Under the pieces are notes generated by a model. That model was not told the origin of the DNA and searched no databases. It saw nothing but the letters and a program-made list of their open reading frames with translations. Made by a program: the position numbers and the translations under genes. From Neobacillus sp. SuZ13 (lineage in GTDB: Bacteria > Bacillota > Bacilli > Bacillales > Cytobacillaceae), in NCBI RefSeq assembly GCF_030123365.1, contig NZ_CP126107.1, forward strand, positions 5,321,501 to 5,385,500: a stretch of DNA of 64,000 bases, written 5' to 3'. This document shows positions 8,024 to 16,379 of this stretch, piece by piece. Every line of letters begins with the position of its first letter. Positions within the stretch are counted from its first letter, which is position 1.

Positions 8024-8692
8024 CTAATTTAAATAACCTAGATAAGCCATTCGAATCCGTTTCCAATGGTTTTGAGTACATTGTCTTGCGCGCTCGGCAT
8101 CGCCTGCTTTTATTGCCTCGAACGTATCACGATGATCCTTTGTTGATTTTGTTTTATCAGACATGGATCCAGCAATTAAAACAATTCTTGCCAGTTGCAG
8201 CTTAACATTCACACGTTGTAGATTTTCAACGAGGAAGTTATTTTTGCATAATGAATACAAAGTTTTGTGATATTGTTCATCGGAAACGATCCATTTGTCT
8301 ACGTTTCCCTCGGCTATTGCATCCTCCATTTCTTTTATTTTACTTTCAAGCTCAATAAGTTCAGCCTCAGGATCAGACGCCACAAGATAGGACACCATTC
8401 CTTCCAATCCTTCCGCCACTTCGTACCATTGGACCAGCTCATCTTTTGAGAGTGTTTTTACAAAAATGCCTTTCCGGCTAATCGTTTCAATAATATCTTC
8501 AGCTTTTAAGCGGTTAATGGCTTCCCGGACGGGCGTTCTGCTCATTCCAAGCTGTTCTGAAAGTTCTGTTTCTAAAAGTGGATAGCCCGGTCGTAGTTCT
8601 CCGTTCGCAATCGCTTCCCGAATGGCCGAGTAGGCACGATCTGCCGACGTTATTTTCTTCTTTTTCGTTTGATTAGAGGTTATATTTTTCAT
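8024..8692 (-). CDS. GntR-family (FadR/FCD subfamily) transcriptional regulator 2
   Basis: A 222-residue regulator. The N-terminal winged helix-turn-helix (about 18-85) reads AYSAIREAIANGELRPGYPLLETELSEQLGMSRTPVREAINRL in successive segments. The C-terminal FCD effector domain (about 95-215) has metal-type ligands D/E and His in DEQYHKTLYSL and KDHRDTF...NHW. It is a paralogue of the regulator encoded just upstream. A GTATAC operator-like palindrome lies 27-43 bp before its start, so it probably has its own, perhaps autoregulated, promoter. A -10-like TATAGT (8699-8704) ends only 6 nt before the ATG and no ribosome binding site is seen, raising the possibility of a leaderless mRNA. Confidence 0.9.
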   Translation of the reverse strand: MKNITSNQTKKKKITSADRAYSAIREAIANGELRPGYPLLETELSEQLGMSRTPVREAINRLKAEDIIETISRKGIFVKTLSKDELVQWYEVAEGLEGMVSYLVASDPEAELIELESKIKEMEDAIAEGNVDKWIVSDEQYHKTLYSLCKNNFLVENLQRVNVKLQLARIVLIAGSMSDKTKSTKDHRDTFEAIKAGDAERARQCTQNHWKRIRMAYLGYLN

Positions 8693-8718
8693 AATTTAAC
8701 TATAGCAAGACAATTTCC

Positions 8719-8735
8719 ATTTGTATACAGATAAA
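8719..8735 (-). promoter_or_regulatory. Candidate GntR operator (TTTGTATACA type), copy 1
   Basis: ATTTGTATACAGATAAA upstream of the second GntR gene. It matches 15 of 16 bases of the site at 14013-14028 in front of the whole cluster. The GTATAC core is palindromic, as expected for FCD-type GntR dimers. Its TATACA overlaps a -35 position 17 bp from TATAGT. Confidence 0.65.
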
Positions 8736-8761
8736 GGTGCTCCTCTTTAAACTCAGAGCAT

Positions 8762-9421
8762 TCATACCAGACTACGATAGCTGCTTCTTACCCTCTTCCA
8801 GTGATTTTGTGTAATTGTTCTCGCAAGGGTTGCATCTCGTGCCTTAATCGCTTCAAAAGCGGCCTTGTGCTCCATTGTCGATTGATTTTTATCAGGAGCT
8901 GAACGGGCAATCAAAAGGAGTCTCGCAAGATGCAGCTTCTCATTTAGTCGTCTCAGATGATCAACTAGATGTTCATTCTTACAAAGGTTAAGTAAGGCAG
9001 CGTGATATCTTTCATCAGCTTCAATCCATTGTTCTGTGTCCTCTAAACAAAGGGCATTCTCCATTCCGATAATACTGTTTTGAAGTTTGGCGAGATTGCC
9101 AGCAGGGTCTAACGCAACAAGATACGCTACCATTCCCTCCAGCCCCTCGGCTACCTCGTATTTTTTATATAAATCCTCCATGGAAAGTGCCTTGACGAAA
9201 ATTCCCTTTCGGGGTAGCCGTTCGATTAAATCCTCAGCCTTCAATCGATTAATAGCTTCACGGATGGGAGTTCTACTGATGCCTAACCGTTCGGAGAATT
9301 CAGACTCTAAGACGGGATACCCTGGACGTAGTTCACCATTAATAATCGATTTGCGAATTGCAGTATAGGCCATTTCAGCCGCAAAAACTTTCTTTTGGGA
9401 ATATTCATTTTGAAGATCCAC
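8762..9421 (-). CDS. GntR-family (FadR/FCD subfamily) transcriptional regulator 1
   Basis: A 219-residue paralogue of the neighbouring regulator, aligned along its whole length. The winged helix (about 16-80) contains GELRPGYPVLESEFSERLG and SRTPIREAINRLKAEDLIERL. The FCD domain contains ADERYHAALLNLCKNEHL and the conserved His of EHKAAF and NHW. GTG 9421 is used, with an AAGGG site immediately after the kinase stop codon 8 bp upstream, so it is co-transcribed with the kinase gene. It presumably senses a pathway sugar acid or phosphate and represses the cluster; the effector is unknown. Confidence 0.9.
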   Translation of the reverse strand: MDLQNEYSQKKVFAAEMAYTAIRKSIINGELRPGYPVLESEFSERLGISRTPIREAINRLKAEDLIERLPRKGIFVKALSMEDLYKKYEVAEGLEGMVAYLVALDPAGNLAKLQNSIIGMENALCLEDTEQWIEADERYHAALLNLCKNEHLVDHLRRLNEKLHLARLLLIARSAPDKNQSTMEHKAAFEAIKARDATLARTITQNHWKRVRSSYRSLV

Positions 9422-9429
9422 GGTCCCTT

Positions 9430-11073
9430 TTACCCCCTAACCGTCGTTTTTATTTTCTTTAAGTTTTTAAGGACATTTCCATAGCCAAAACTATCATGGA
9501 GTTGATGGTACATTCTGAAAACTTCATCATAGGTTCCACTGTTGGCAGGAATGGGGGAATATGGTTTTCGAGATAAATTGCTGATCTGTTTCGAGGCATC
9601 TTCAAGAGTTTCATATATCCCAGCAGCAACTGCGCCGAGCATAGCCGCACCAATAGCTGGTGCATAGTCCACTTCATTCACATAAATGGTTTTCCTTGTT
9701 ACATCGGCAAGAATTTGAATAAACAAGGAATTCTTTACCGCCACTCCTCCACACGCATGGATCACATCAACGTCAACACCCTGTTTTTCAAATGCTTCGA
9801 TGATGATACGTGTACCAAACGCCATTGATTCTAATAATGCCCGATAGATTTCTTCTGGTTTCGTCGTCAAAGTCAGCCCAACAATGATTCCAGACAAATC
9901 AGCATCCATTAACACTGACCGATTGCCATTAAACCAATCTAAAACTAAGAGACCCGTCCCGCCAGCAGGAATCATTGCGGCTCGTTCGGTTAACACTTGA
10001 TGAATTTGGGCATGGTTTGTTTTAGCATCCGTTCCCAATTGAGACGATATTAGATTCCTAACGAACCAGCCAAGCATATCACCGCCTGCTGGCTGCCCCG
10101 CTTCATATCCCGTAACACCAAGAATGATCCCACCATCAACAGCACCTGGAATTCCTGGAATACTAATTTGTTTCTCCCCTAAGAGCATGTGGCAAAAGGA
10201 GGTCCCCATGGCAATCACCATTTCCCCCGTCTGATTCACTCCAATCGCTGGTACACTTGCATGAGCATCGATCGTAGCTACGGCAATTGCCGTTTGGGGT
10301 GATAACCCGAGCTGTTCAGCCCAATAAGGTGTCACCGTTCCTGCGAAAGAGCCGACATCAACCACTTCTAAAGGAATCTTGGTCCCAATGAAGTTGCTTA
10401 ACTGCGGGTCTAACTCTTGAAAAAACCTTTTGGAAGGATACCCTTCTGATCGATCCCAGCACGCTTTGTATCCCGCCGCGCAGGCATTTCTCGTTTCTAC
10501 GCCTGTCAATTGCCAAACTACCCAATCCCCAGCCTCAATAAATCGATCTGCGGCATGATAGACTTCAGGGGCTTCTCTTAATACCTGCATCACTTTTGGG
10601 ATCATCCATTCAGAGGAAATTTCTCCTCCATACCGTTGCAAAAATGATTCCTCTCTTTGCCTCGCTTTTTGATTTAATTCCTCTGCATATGGTTGGGCTG
10701 CGTGATGTTTCCAAAGTTTGACGTAGGAATGAGGACTATTTTTCAAAGCTGGCACTTTACATAATGGCGTCCCATCCGCTTTAGCAGGTAGAATGGTACT
10801 AGCTGTAAAGTCAATCCCGATTCCCTTTACTTCTGCCGGTGCCGCGCCCGCTAGTTTTAATACTTTGGGAATCGAACAGCGAATAACCTCAAGATAATCA
10901 TCTGGATGCTGAAGCGCCCAGCCATCTGGAAGGGTGGAACCATCTATAAAATTACGATCCATCACACCATGTGGATACAGTGTTTGATCCGTACAGACAA
11001 TCTCCCCAGTTGCTGCATCAATGAGCAGCACTCTTCCAGACTCGGTGCCAAAATCAATTCCAATCACAAACAC
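9430..11073 (-). CDS. FGGY-family carbohydrate kinase, ribulokinase-like
   Basis: A 547-residue kinase of the AraB-like FGGY group, expected to phosphorylate a ketopentose or related polyol at the expense of ATP. Motifs are the phosphate-1 loop GIDFGTESGR, GIGIDFTAST, the mid-protein GTSFCHML, LVLDWFNGNRS and the ATP-site HACGGVAVKN. The length fits ribulokinases (about 560). GTG 11073 is preferred because AGGGAGGAG lies 6 nt before it; the ATG at 11097 would put that site inside the gene. There is no araA or araD nearby. Instead it sits with a cyclase-like protein, a PPC protein and an MFS acid transporter, so arabinose use is doubtful and the substrate is unassigned. Confidence 0.88.
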   Translation of the reverse strand: MFVIGIDFGTESGRVLLIDAATGEIVCTDQTLYPHGVMDRNFIDGSTLPDGWALQHPDDYLEVIRCSIPKVLKLAGAAPAEVKGIGIDFTASTILPAKADGTPLCKVPALKNSPHSYVKLWKHHAAQPYAEELNQKARQREESFLQRYGGEISSEWMIPKVMQVLREAPEVYHAADRFIEAGDWVVWQLTGVETRNACAAGYKACWDRSEGYPSKRFFQELDPQLSNFIGTKIPLEVVDVGSFAGTVTPYWAEQLGLSPQTAIAVATIDAHASVPAIGVNQTGEMVIAMGTSFCHMLLGEKQISIPGIPGAVDGGIILGVTGYEAGQPAGGDMLGWFVRNLISSQLGTDAKTNHAQIHQVLTERAAMIPAGGTGLLVLDWFNGNRSVLMDADLSGIIVGLTLTTKPEEIYRALLESMAFGTRIIIEAFEKQGVDVDVIHACGGVAVKNSLFIQILADVTRKTIYVNEVDYAPAIGAAMLGAVAAGIYETLEDASKQISNLSRKPYSPIPANSGTYDEVFRMYHQLHDSFGYGNVLKNLKKIKTTVRG

Positions 11074-11116
11074 CTTAGACTCCTCCCTATCGTTCATAAA
11101 ATTGGCTTATAAAAAT

Positions 11117-11145
11117 AAAAAGTGGGAAGGACTTCCCACTTTTTC
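11117..11145 (-). terminator. Intercistronic terminator between MFS and kinase genes
   Basis: AAAAAGTGGGAAG / CTTCCCACTTTTT perfect hairpin with a tiny loop, 36 bp past the MFS stop and 44 bp before the kinase start. It lies inside an apparently co-directional operon, so it should attenuate expression of the kinase and the regulator genes relative to the first three genes. Confidence 0.8.
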
Positions 11146-11180
11146 CTTTCAACATCTAACTACTAGAGGGCATCAAATTA

Positions 11181-12509
11181 TCATGCTCCGAAATTCTTAC
11201 TTGATTTTGAGTTTTTATCCTTTTTCAACTGATCCATTTTAAATAAGAGAACCAAACATGCACATAGTATGAGGGCGCCGCTTAAAATGAATAAGCCGCT
11301 TGTTGTGCTGCCCGTCAATCCGGTCGTGTATCCCATGATATATGGTCCAAGAAACCCACCGAAGTTCCCAATCGAGTTGATTAATGCAAGCCCCACTGCC
11401 GCTGATGCGCCGGCTAAAAATCGGTTTGGAATCGACCAGAAAGGTGCAAAGAAGCTGAATAGACCCATAACTGTTAAGCTTAAAAATACAAGAGAAATTA
11501 CTGGATCCTTTACAATAGCACATCCTAACAGTCCCAGTGCCCCAACAATCGGCGGAATCGCTGCATGCCATTTCCGTTCACCCGTTTTATCCGAGTGCAT
11601 GCCCCATAATGTCATAGTTACTCCCGCAAAGAGATATGGGATCATGGTTAGGAAGCCAATTTTGGTTGCAGATAGGTCTGCCGATAAACCTTTGATAATT
11701 TGCGGCATCCAGAAACCAATTCCATATAATCCAAAGTTAATCGTAATATAAACAAGAGATAGATGAAGGACGCTTTTGTTTTTAAAGACTCCTAGAATTG
11801 AATGTTTTTGTTTAGGTGCTTTTATGGCATTTTCTCTATCAAGTTCACTTTTTAACCATGCCTTTTCGTTTTCATCAAGCCATTTTGCCTGCTCTGGCTT
11901 ATCCGTTAAATAAAAGAAGGTAATAACCCCTAACACAATCGCAGGAAGCCCTTCTAAAATTAACATCCAGCGCCAGCCTTCCAAGCTGCCCCAATGAATG
12001 TTATCCATAATTAAGCCTGAGACTGGTGCACCGAGAATGTTGGAAACAGGTAATGCTAAATAAAAGAGAGCATAGGCACGGGCTTGGTCTTTCGCTCGAA
12101 ACCAATAAGTAATATAAAGAATGATTCCAGGGAAGAAACCTGCTTCAGCAATCCCCAGCAAAAACCGTAAAGTATAGAGATGGGTGGCATTTTGGACAAA
12201 ACCCGTTAGGACAACCACTGCCCCCCAAGTGATCAAAATCCGTGCAATCCACTTCCTGGCACCAAATTTATGGAGTGCAATGTTGCTCGGTATTTCGAAA
12301 ATAACATAACCAAGGAAAAAGATTCCTGCCACTAAACCAAAAACCTCACTTGTCAAAGCCAAATCCTTATTCATATCCAGTGCCGCATAACTAAGGTTCA
12401 CCCGATCAAGATAGGCGATAATGAAGGAGATAAAAATAAACGGGATAATTCTTTTCGTCACTTTGCTAACAGTTTGTTTCTCAATGTTAACGCTCTCATT
12501 ATTTAGCAT
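11181..12509 (-). CDS. MFS transporter, anion:cation symporter (ACS) family
   Basis: A 442-residue major facilitator with 12 predicted membrane helices and a central loop around residue 200-225. Family marks include YLDRVNLSYAAL in helix 1, FFLGYVIFEIPSNIALHKFGARKWI, LLGIAEAGFFPGIILYITYWF and the helix-8 WGMHSDKTGERKWH segment. These are typical of the ACS family (hexuronate, galactonate, tartrate and phthalate permeases). It probably imports an organic or sugar acid by proton symport. ATG 12509 has GGGGGTG upstream; an upstream in-frame ATG at 12533 lacks a site. It is the third gene of the cluster and its transcript partly stops at the following terminator. Confidence 0.9.
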   Translation of the reverse strand: MLNNESVNIEKQTVSKVTKRIIPFIFISFIIAYLDRVNLSYAALDMNKDLALTSEVFGLVAGIFFLGYVIFEIPSNIALHKFGARKWIARILITWGAVVVLTGFVQNATHLYTLRFLLGIAEAGFFPGIILYITYWFRAKDQARAYALFYLALPVSNILGAPVSGLIMDNIHWGSLEGWRWMLILEGLPAIVLGVITFFYLTDKPEQAKWLDENEKAWLKSELDRENAIKAPKQKHSILGVFKNKSVLHLSLVYITINFGLYGIGFWMPQIIKGLSADLSATKIGFLTMIPYLFAGVTMTLWGMHSDKTGERKWHAAIPPIVGALGLLGCAIVKDPVISLVFLSLTVMGLFSFFAPFWSIPNRFLAGASAAVGLALINSIGNFGGFLGPYIMGYTTGLTGSTTSGLFILSGALILCACLVLLFKMDQLKKDKNSKSSKNFGA

Positions 12510-12637
12510 AAAGCACCCCCATATGTTTATCAAGAATGGTCTATCATTTGTTTGTAATCGGGCCCCTAGCCTTAACTAAAAGCCCGTTAATAAACATTTA
12601 ATCTTGTGATTCTAAGAGGTGTCTTTCTAGTAAAATG

Positions 12638-13429
12638 CTAATCTTCAATCGCAACCACCGTTACAGGTGCACCGATACAATCTCTAGCAAACAACGGAAG
12701 GGCTGTAAGTTTAACTCGCTTTCTCGTAATTTGGTCGAGGTTACATAACGCGGCAATAATATATCCATGTGCATGCAATGGCCAAGAAGCTGCCCAATCA
12801 GGCCAAGACTTATCTTTCGTATAATTTTTAAGGTAAATCTTAGCTGTCTCTGATGGATATGGTGGCCTTTGCCATTTAGGAAGATCCACCCACTCTTTTT
12901 TCATATGTTTCCAACCGCAGGAACCTACATAAGCAACATCGATAGCAACTGTATCACTACCCTTTGCTTTCATCACCTCTGTTAACCGGAGCGATCCAGC
13001 CTCACTAAAATGGGGGGTTCTGATCGCATAATCATCGCCCATTTTTTCATAACGGCGGCCATTTCCCCAACCAGTTCGAATTAAGACAATATCCCCTTCT
13101 TTATAATCAGGGTCATCCACAACGAATTGGTCAATATCTTCAGGCATAATCTCTTCTTCTGCACCCTTTGGAATATCAATAACAACCGCATCTCGATTGA
13201 CAAATTTATGTAAATCAATTTGTCCAATTGATGGTGCATTATCATCAATCGTAGCAGCCATCATTAATCTTGTACCTGTTTCAGAATGAAGGGATAAAGC
13301 ATCAATGCGTACACCATTATCTTCTAACGTAACAATAGATTCTTGTCGGAACGGGGCATCCCAAGCCCAAACATTCCCAACAGGCATGCCCGGATATAGT
13401 GGCAGGGTAAGATTCGTTACTTTTGTCAT
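12638..13429 (-). CDS. Cyclase-family (PF04199-like) protein lacking the metal-binding motif
   Basis: A 263-residue protein with the overall sequence pattern of the kynurenine formamidase/isatin hydrolase 'cyclase' family: LTLPLYPGMP at the start, IGQIDLHKFVNRDAVVIDIP, GDIVLIRTGWGN, PHFSEAGSLRL, VAIDVAYVGS, and NLDQI with ALPLFARDCIGAPV at the end. The family's HxGTHxDxPxH metal motif is replaced by ETGTRLMMAAT at about residues 68-78, so every metal ligand is lost. The usual Glu in the late I-I-E-x-L segment is Ala here. It is either a pseudoenzyme or a divergent enzyme with other chemistry. It is the second gene of the cluster. Confidence 0.8.
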   Translation of the reverse strand: MTKVTNLTLPLYPGMPVGNVWAWDAPFRQESIVTLEDNGVRIDALSLHSETGTRLMMAATIDDNAPSIGQIDLHKFVNRDAVVIDIPKGAEEEIMPEDIDQFVVDDPDYKEGDIVLIRTGWGNGRRYEKMGDDYAIRTPHFSEAGSLRLTEVMKAKGSDTVAIDVAYVGSCGWKHMKKEWVDLPKWQRPPYPSETAKIYLKNYTKDKSWPDWAASWPLHAHGYIIAALCNLDQITRKRVKLTALPLFARDCIGAPVTVVAIED

Positions 13430-13468
13430 TTTTTGAAACCCCTCTCATTTTATAGTGAAAAATTTGGA

Positions 13469-13951
13469 TTATTTCTCATCAACCTGAATTTGCCAAAGGC
13501 CTGTGTCATGTTCATGTCTGCGGATTACATTTTCTAATCCAGACAGCTTAGCAATAAAGATCTCTGCCTGCGTCCAGATTCTGCCTCGCCACAAGTGTCC
13601 TGCCTTGGTCTTTGCTCCATCCTGAGAAACAATCAAATGAATATGGGCTTCAATACTATCTTCCTTTGGAATAATGTTTCCGGCTCCCCCAATGATTTCA
13701 ACCGGACGTTCAAACGCGTAGGTATCAATTTGGTCAGCCCCTTCATATTCCCTTACGATTGGCAGGGTTGTATCCACTCTCGGATTTCGGAACGCTCCGT
13801 CCTGCAAAGTCCCGAGCATTGATAGAATCACACCATGGGTAATTCCTTTATTTTTGGCGAATTCCTCAATGCCATGAACTAAATCCGTTCCTGGTTTTAG
13901 CCGCAAAACATAAACTTGTTCAACATTCCCACCAGCTGCCATGTAGTTCAT
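13469..13951 (-). CDS. PPC-domain (DUF296) protein
   Basis: A 160-residue single PPC/DUF296 domain, the fold also found in plant AT-hook proteins. Visible marks are YVLRLKPGTDLVHGIEEFA, GVILSMLGTLQDGAFRNP, EIIGGAGNI, EAHIHLIVSQDG and AGHLWRG. The HxH and later His of AHIH...GHL are candidate zinc ligands, as in bacterial PPC proteins. It is the first gene of the cluster, with an AGAGGTG site 6 nt upstream. A bacterial PPC protein without an AT-hook is unlikely to bind DNA; an enzymatic or metal-dependent role within the pathway is more likely, but is inference. Confidence 0.85.
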   Translation of the reverse strand: MNYMAAGGNVEQVYVLRLKPGTDLVHGIEEFAKNKGITHGVILSMLGTLQDGAFRNPRVDTTLPIVREYEGADQIDTYAFERPVEIIGGAGNIIPKEDSIEAHIHLIVSQDGAKTKAGHLWRGRIWTQAEIFIAKLSGLENVIRRHEHDTGLWQIQVDEK

Positions 13952-14011
13952 TTTTTCACCTCTCTATTTTCTGAATATTTTTACATTAAAAATATACCAT
14001 AGTGGATACTT

Positions 14012-14028
14012 ATTTGTATACATATAAA
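14012..14028 (-). promoter_or_regulatory. Candidate GntR operator (TTTGTATACA type), copy 2
   Basis: TTTGTATACATATAAA at 14013-14028, 61 bp upstream of the first gene of the FGGY-kinase cluster. It matches the site before the distal GntR gene at 15 of 16 positions. A -10-like TATATT follows on the minus strand, so binding would cover the -35 region. This is the likely control site for the cluster. Confidence 0.65.
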
Positions 14029-14116
14029 AATATTTATTTTTCAAAAAATTAAAAACAGAATATTTCTAGCTTTACTTAGGAGAAATAATACGGATGTGTG
14101 GTAACTTTGTTCATTA

Positions 14117-14156
14117 AAAAAAGGAATGATTCCAATACGTGCAGAATCTTTCCTTT
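14117..14156 (-). terminator. Intrinsic terminator after the S9 peptidase gene
   Basis: GGAAAGATTC / GAATCATTCC hairpin (minus reading, one mismatch) followed by TTTTTTT, 14 bp past the stop codon. Confidence 0.7.
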
Positions 14157-14169
14157 CATTTTCCTCATA

Positions 14170-16146
14170 TTAAATCTCCGCCCGGAACCACTCCACAATG
14201 TAATTTAACCGGTTTTTACGTAAGCTTGGCTTGCCGCTTCTGGATAACTCATGGTTTTCCTCAGGGAAACGGACAAATTTTGTTTCTTTCCCCAACCGCT
14301 TTAGAGAAATATATAATTGTTCCGCCTGCTCAATTGGGCATCGGTAATCTTTTTCGCTATGAAGGATTAATAATGGCGTCTCTACTTTCTCTACATAGGC
14401 AAGCGGGGAATGTTTCCACAGTTTATCCACATCGCGGAAATCGCCATCAATCTGCCATTCCGTGAAATAATAGCCTATATCACTGACTCCATAAAAACTA
14501 ATCCAGTTCGAAATTGAACGCTGTGTTACTGCTGCTTTAAAACGATTGGTATGTCCGACAATCCAATTCGTCATGAAGCCGCCGTAACTCCCGCCTGTTA
14601 CCCCGAGACGAGTTTCATTAATAAATTCAAATTCTGCTAACACATAATCCACAGCGAGCATTAAATCTTGATAATCGCTCCCACCGTAATCACCGCGTAC
14701 TGCATTGACAAAATCCTGGCCATATCCGTGACTGCCGCGTGGATTCACGTACAACACCGCATACCCTTCTGCGGCCAAAATTTGAAACTCATTCATGTAA
14801 GTATTTCCATACATCGCATGCGGACCGCCATGAATCTCAAGTAATAAAGGGTATTTTTTTCCGGTTTCAAAATCCACTGGTTTCATAAGCCAGCCATGAA
14901 TCTTCCTGCCATTTGCTCCTTCATATTCAATCGGTTCCGGCTTGGAGAGAACCACGTCCTGGATATCGTTCACCTCGGTCAGTCTCTCAAGAGTTCCCTC
15001 TCCGTTTAGAGATAACAAGTATAAATCACCAATTTCTGTTGGGGTACTAATCGCTGCAATCGCTTGTCCTGATTTTGAATCAATGGTCAATCCATAAACG
15101 TGCTGCTCACCGACAAGAACTGGCTTCACTCCATTTTTCAGATCGCCGGAGTAAATATTCGTACTTCCTTGCTCTGAGGCAATAAAATAAAAACCTTGGC
15201 TGTTCCCTGCCCAAATTAACCCCGGTGAGGATGCTCCTTGCTGGAAATCACCGACCATATAATCACCAACAGGAACATCCCAGTCAGGTGCAAAACAAGT
15301 GAATGTACCGATATCTGTTTGGTAAAGCCAAATTTTTGTGAGAGTTGCATTTTGATATTCTCGCTCATGCCCAATTATCCCCAGGTATTTTCCGTCTGGC
15401 GACCAAGACGCATTTCCAAAATAACCCGTTCCATTTGTTACAGAGGTGAATTCTTTCGTTTCTATATTTAATAGATAAATATCATTCTTAAATGATAAAT
15501 CAGCCACTTCGGTTACATCTGCCCCTACCGCTAGGAATTTCCCATCCGGTGACCAGTCATATAAATGCACATCAAAATCGCTAGAAGTGAGCTGCGTTAC
15601 TTCACTGTTCTCCACATTCACTACGGCAACTTGTTTGAATTGCCCCTGCCAAAATCCTTCACTATCCGATTTATATCTCATATTTGTTACTTCCAGCGGT
15701 ACAGGTCTCGCTTGTTTCTTCTCCTCTGGATCCGTAACTGTTTTAGTAGATTTCAAGGAAGTGTTAAAAGCCAGGTTCAATCCATCCGGAGACCAGACAG
15801 GATTGCTTGCTCCGCTTGGTAGAAACGTTACTTGCCGCGCCTCTCCTCCATATACACTCAACACATAAATTTGATTTTTGCCGCTCCGATTTGAGACAAA
15901 AGCAAGCTTAGTCCCATCAGGGGACCAGCGAGGAGTATGATTCTTTCCTTTTCCAAATGTCCATTGGACAGACTCCGCACCTTTTTCAAGCGTTTGAAAA
16001 AAGATCTGTGATTGATATTCGTCATTCTCTTGATTAATTGTCGTCTGTACATAAACAAAAGACTGTCCATCTGGTGAAAACTGTGGGTTCACCACTGACT
16101 TTAATCGATATAAATCGTCTGCTACAATTCCCTTGCTACCTGCCAT
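14170..16146 (-). CDS. yuxL: S9-family prolyl oligopeptidase-like peptidase (YuxL-like)
   Basis: A 658-residue serine peptidase of family S9. The N-terminal two-thirds (about 15-390) is a beta-propeller with repeated WSPDG blades (TPRWSPDGTKLAF, NPVWSPDGLNLAF, DWSPDGKFLAV). The C-terminal alpha/beta hydrolase domain holds the catalytic triad: Ser520 in GGSYGGF, Asp600 in SEKDYRCP and His632 in ENHELSR. The oxyanion region reads EIHGGPHAMYG. The length and sequence match Bacillus YuxL (about 657 residues). No signal peptide is seen, so it is cytoplasmic and likely trims short or acylated peptides. A GAGG-containing site precedes ATG 16146. Confidence 0.92.
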   Translation of the reverse strand: MAGSKGIVADDLYRLKSVVNPQFSPDGQSFVYVQTTINQENDEYQSQIFFQTLEKGAESVQWTFGKGKNHTPRWSPDGTKLAFVSNRSGKNQIYVLSVYGGEARQVTFLPSGASNPVWSPDGLNLAFNTSLKSTKTVTDPEEKKQARPVPLEVTNMRYKSDSEGFWQGQFKQVAVVNVENSEVTQLTSSDFDVHLYDWSPDGKFLAVGADVTEVADLSFKNDIYLLNIETKEFTSVTNGTGYFGNASWSPDGKYLGIIGHEREYQNATLTKIWLYQTDIGTFTCFAPDWDVPVGDYMVGDFQQGASSPGLIWAGNSQGFYFIASEQGSTNIYSGDLKNGVKPVLVGEQHVYGLTIDSKSGQAIAAISTPTEIGDLYLLSLNGEGTLERLTEVNDIQDVVLSKPEPIEYEGANGRKIHGWLMKPVDFETGKKYPLLLEIHGGPHAMYGNTYMNEFQILAAEGYAVLYVNPRGSHGYGQDFVNAVRGDYGGSDYQDLMLAVDYVLAEFEFINETRLGVTGGSYGGFMTNWIVGHTNRFKAAVTQRSISNWISFYGVSDIGYYFTEWQIDGDFRDVDKLWKHSPLAYVEKVETPLLILHSEKDYRCPIEQAEQLYISLKRLGKETKFVRFPEENHELSRSGKPSLRKNRLNYIVEWFRAEI

Positions 16147-16379
16147 CCTCGTTCCCCCCAGTTTCTATAATTACACTCCAATTATTTCGACATAGGAAAT
16201 AATTTTTCCTTTTAAAGCGCCTGCTAATTCCATGATGACCTATCATTCCAGCGATTTGTCCGTCACAACGCCGAAGTTTAAATTTTTGTTCATATTTAAG
16301 GTGAATTTCCCCACCCAAACTCTATTAAGATAGATTTAAGGAACATTTCCACTATTTTAATGTGTTTGGAGGAGACATC

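Noticed and set aside
7891..8205. Plus-strand frame opposite the GntR gene
   Set aside because: Antisense of a conserved FCD regulator and its terminator; no ribosome site.
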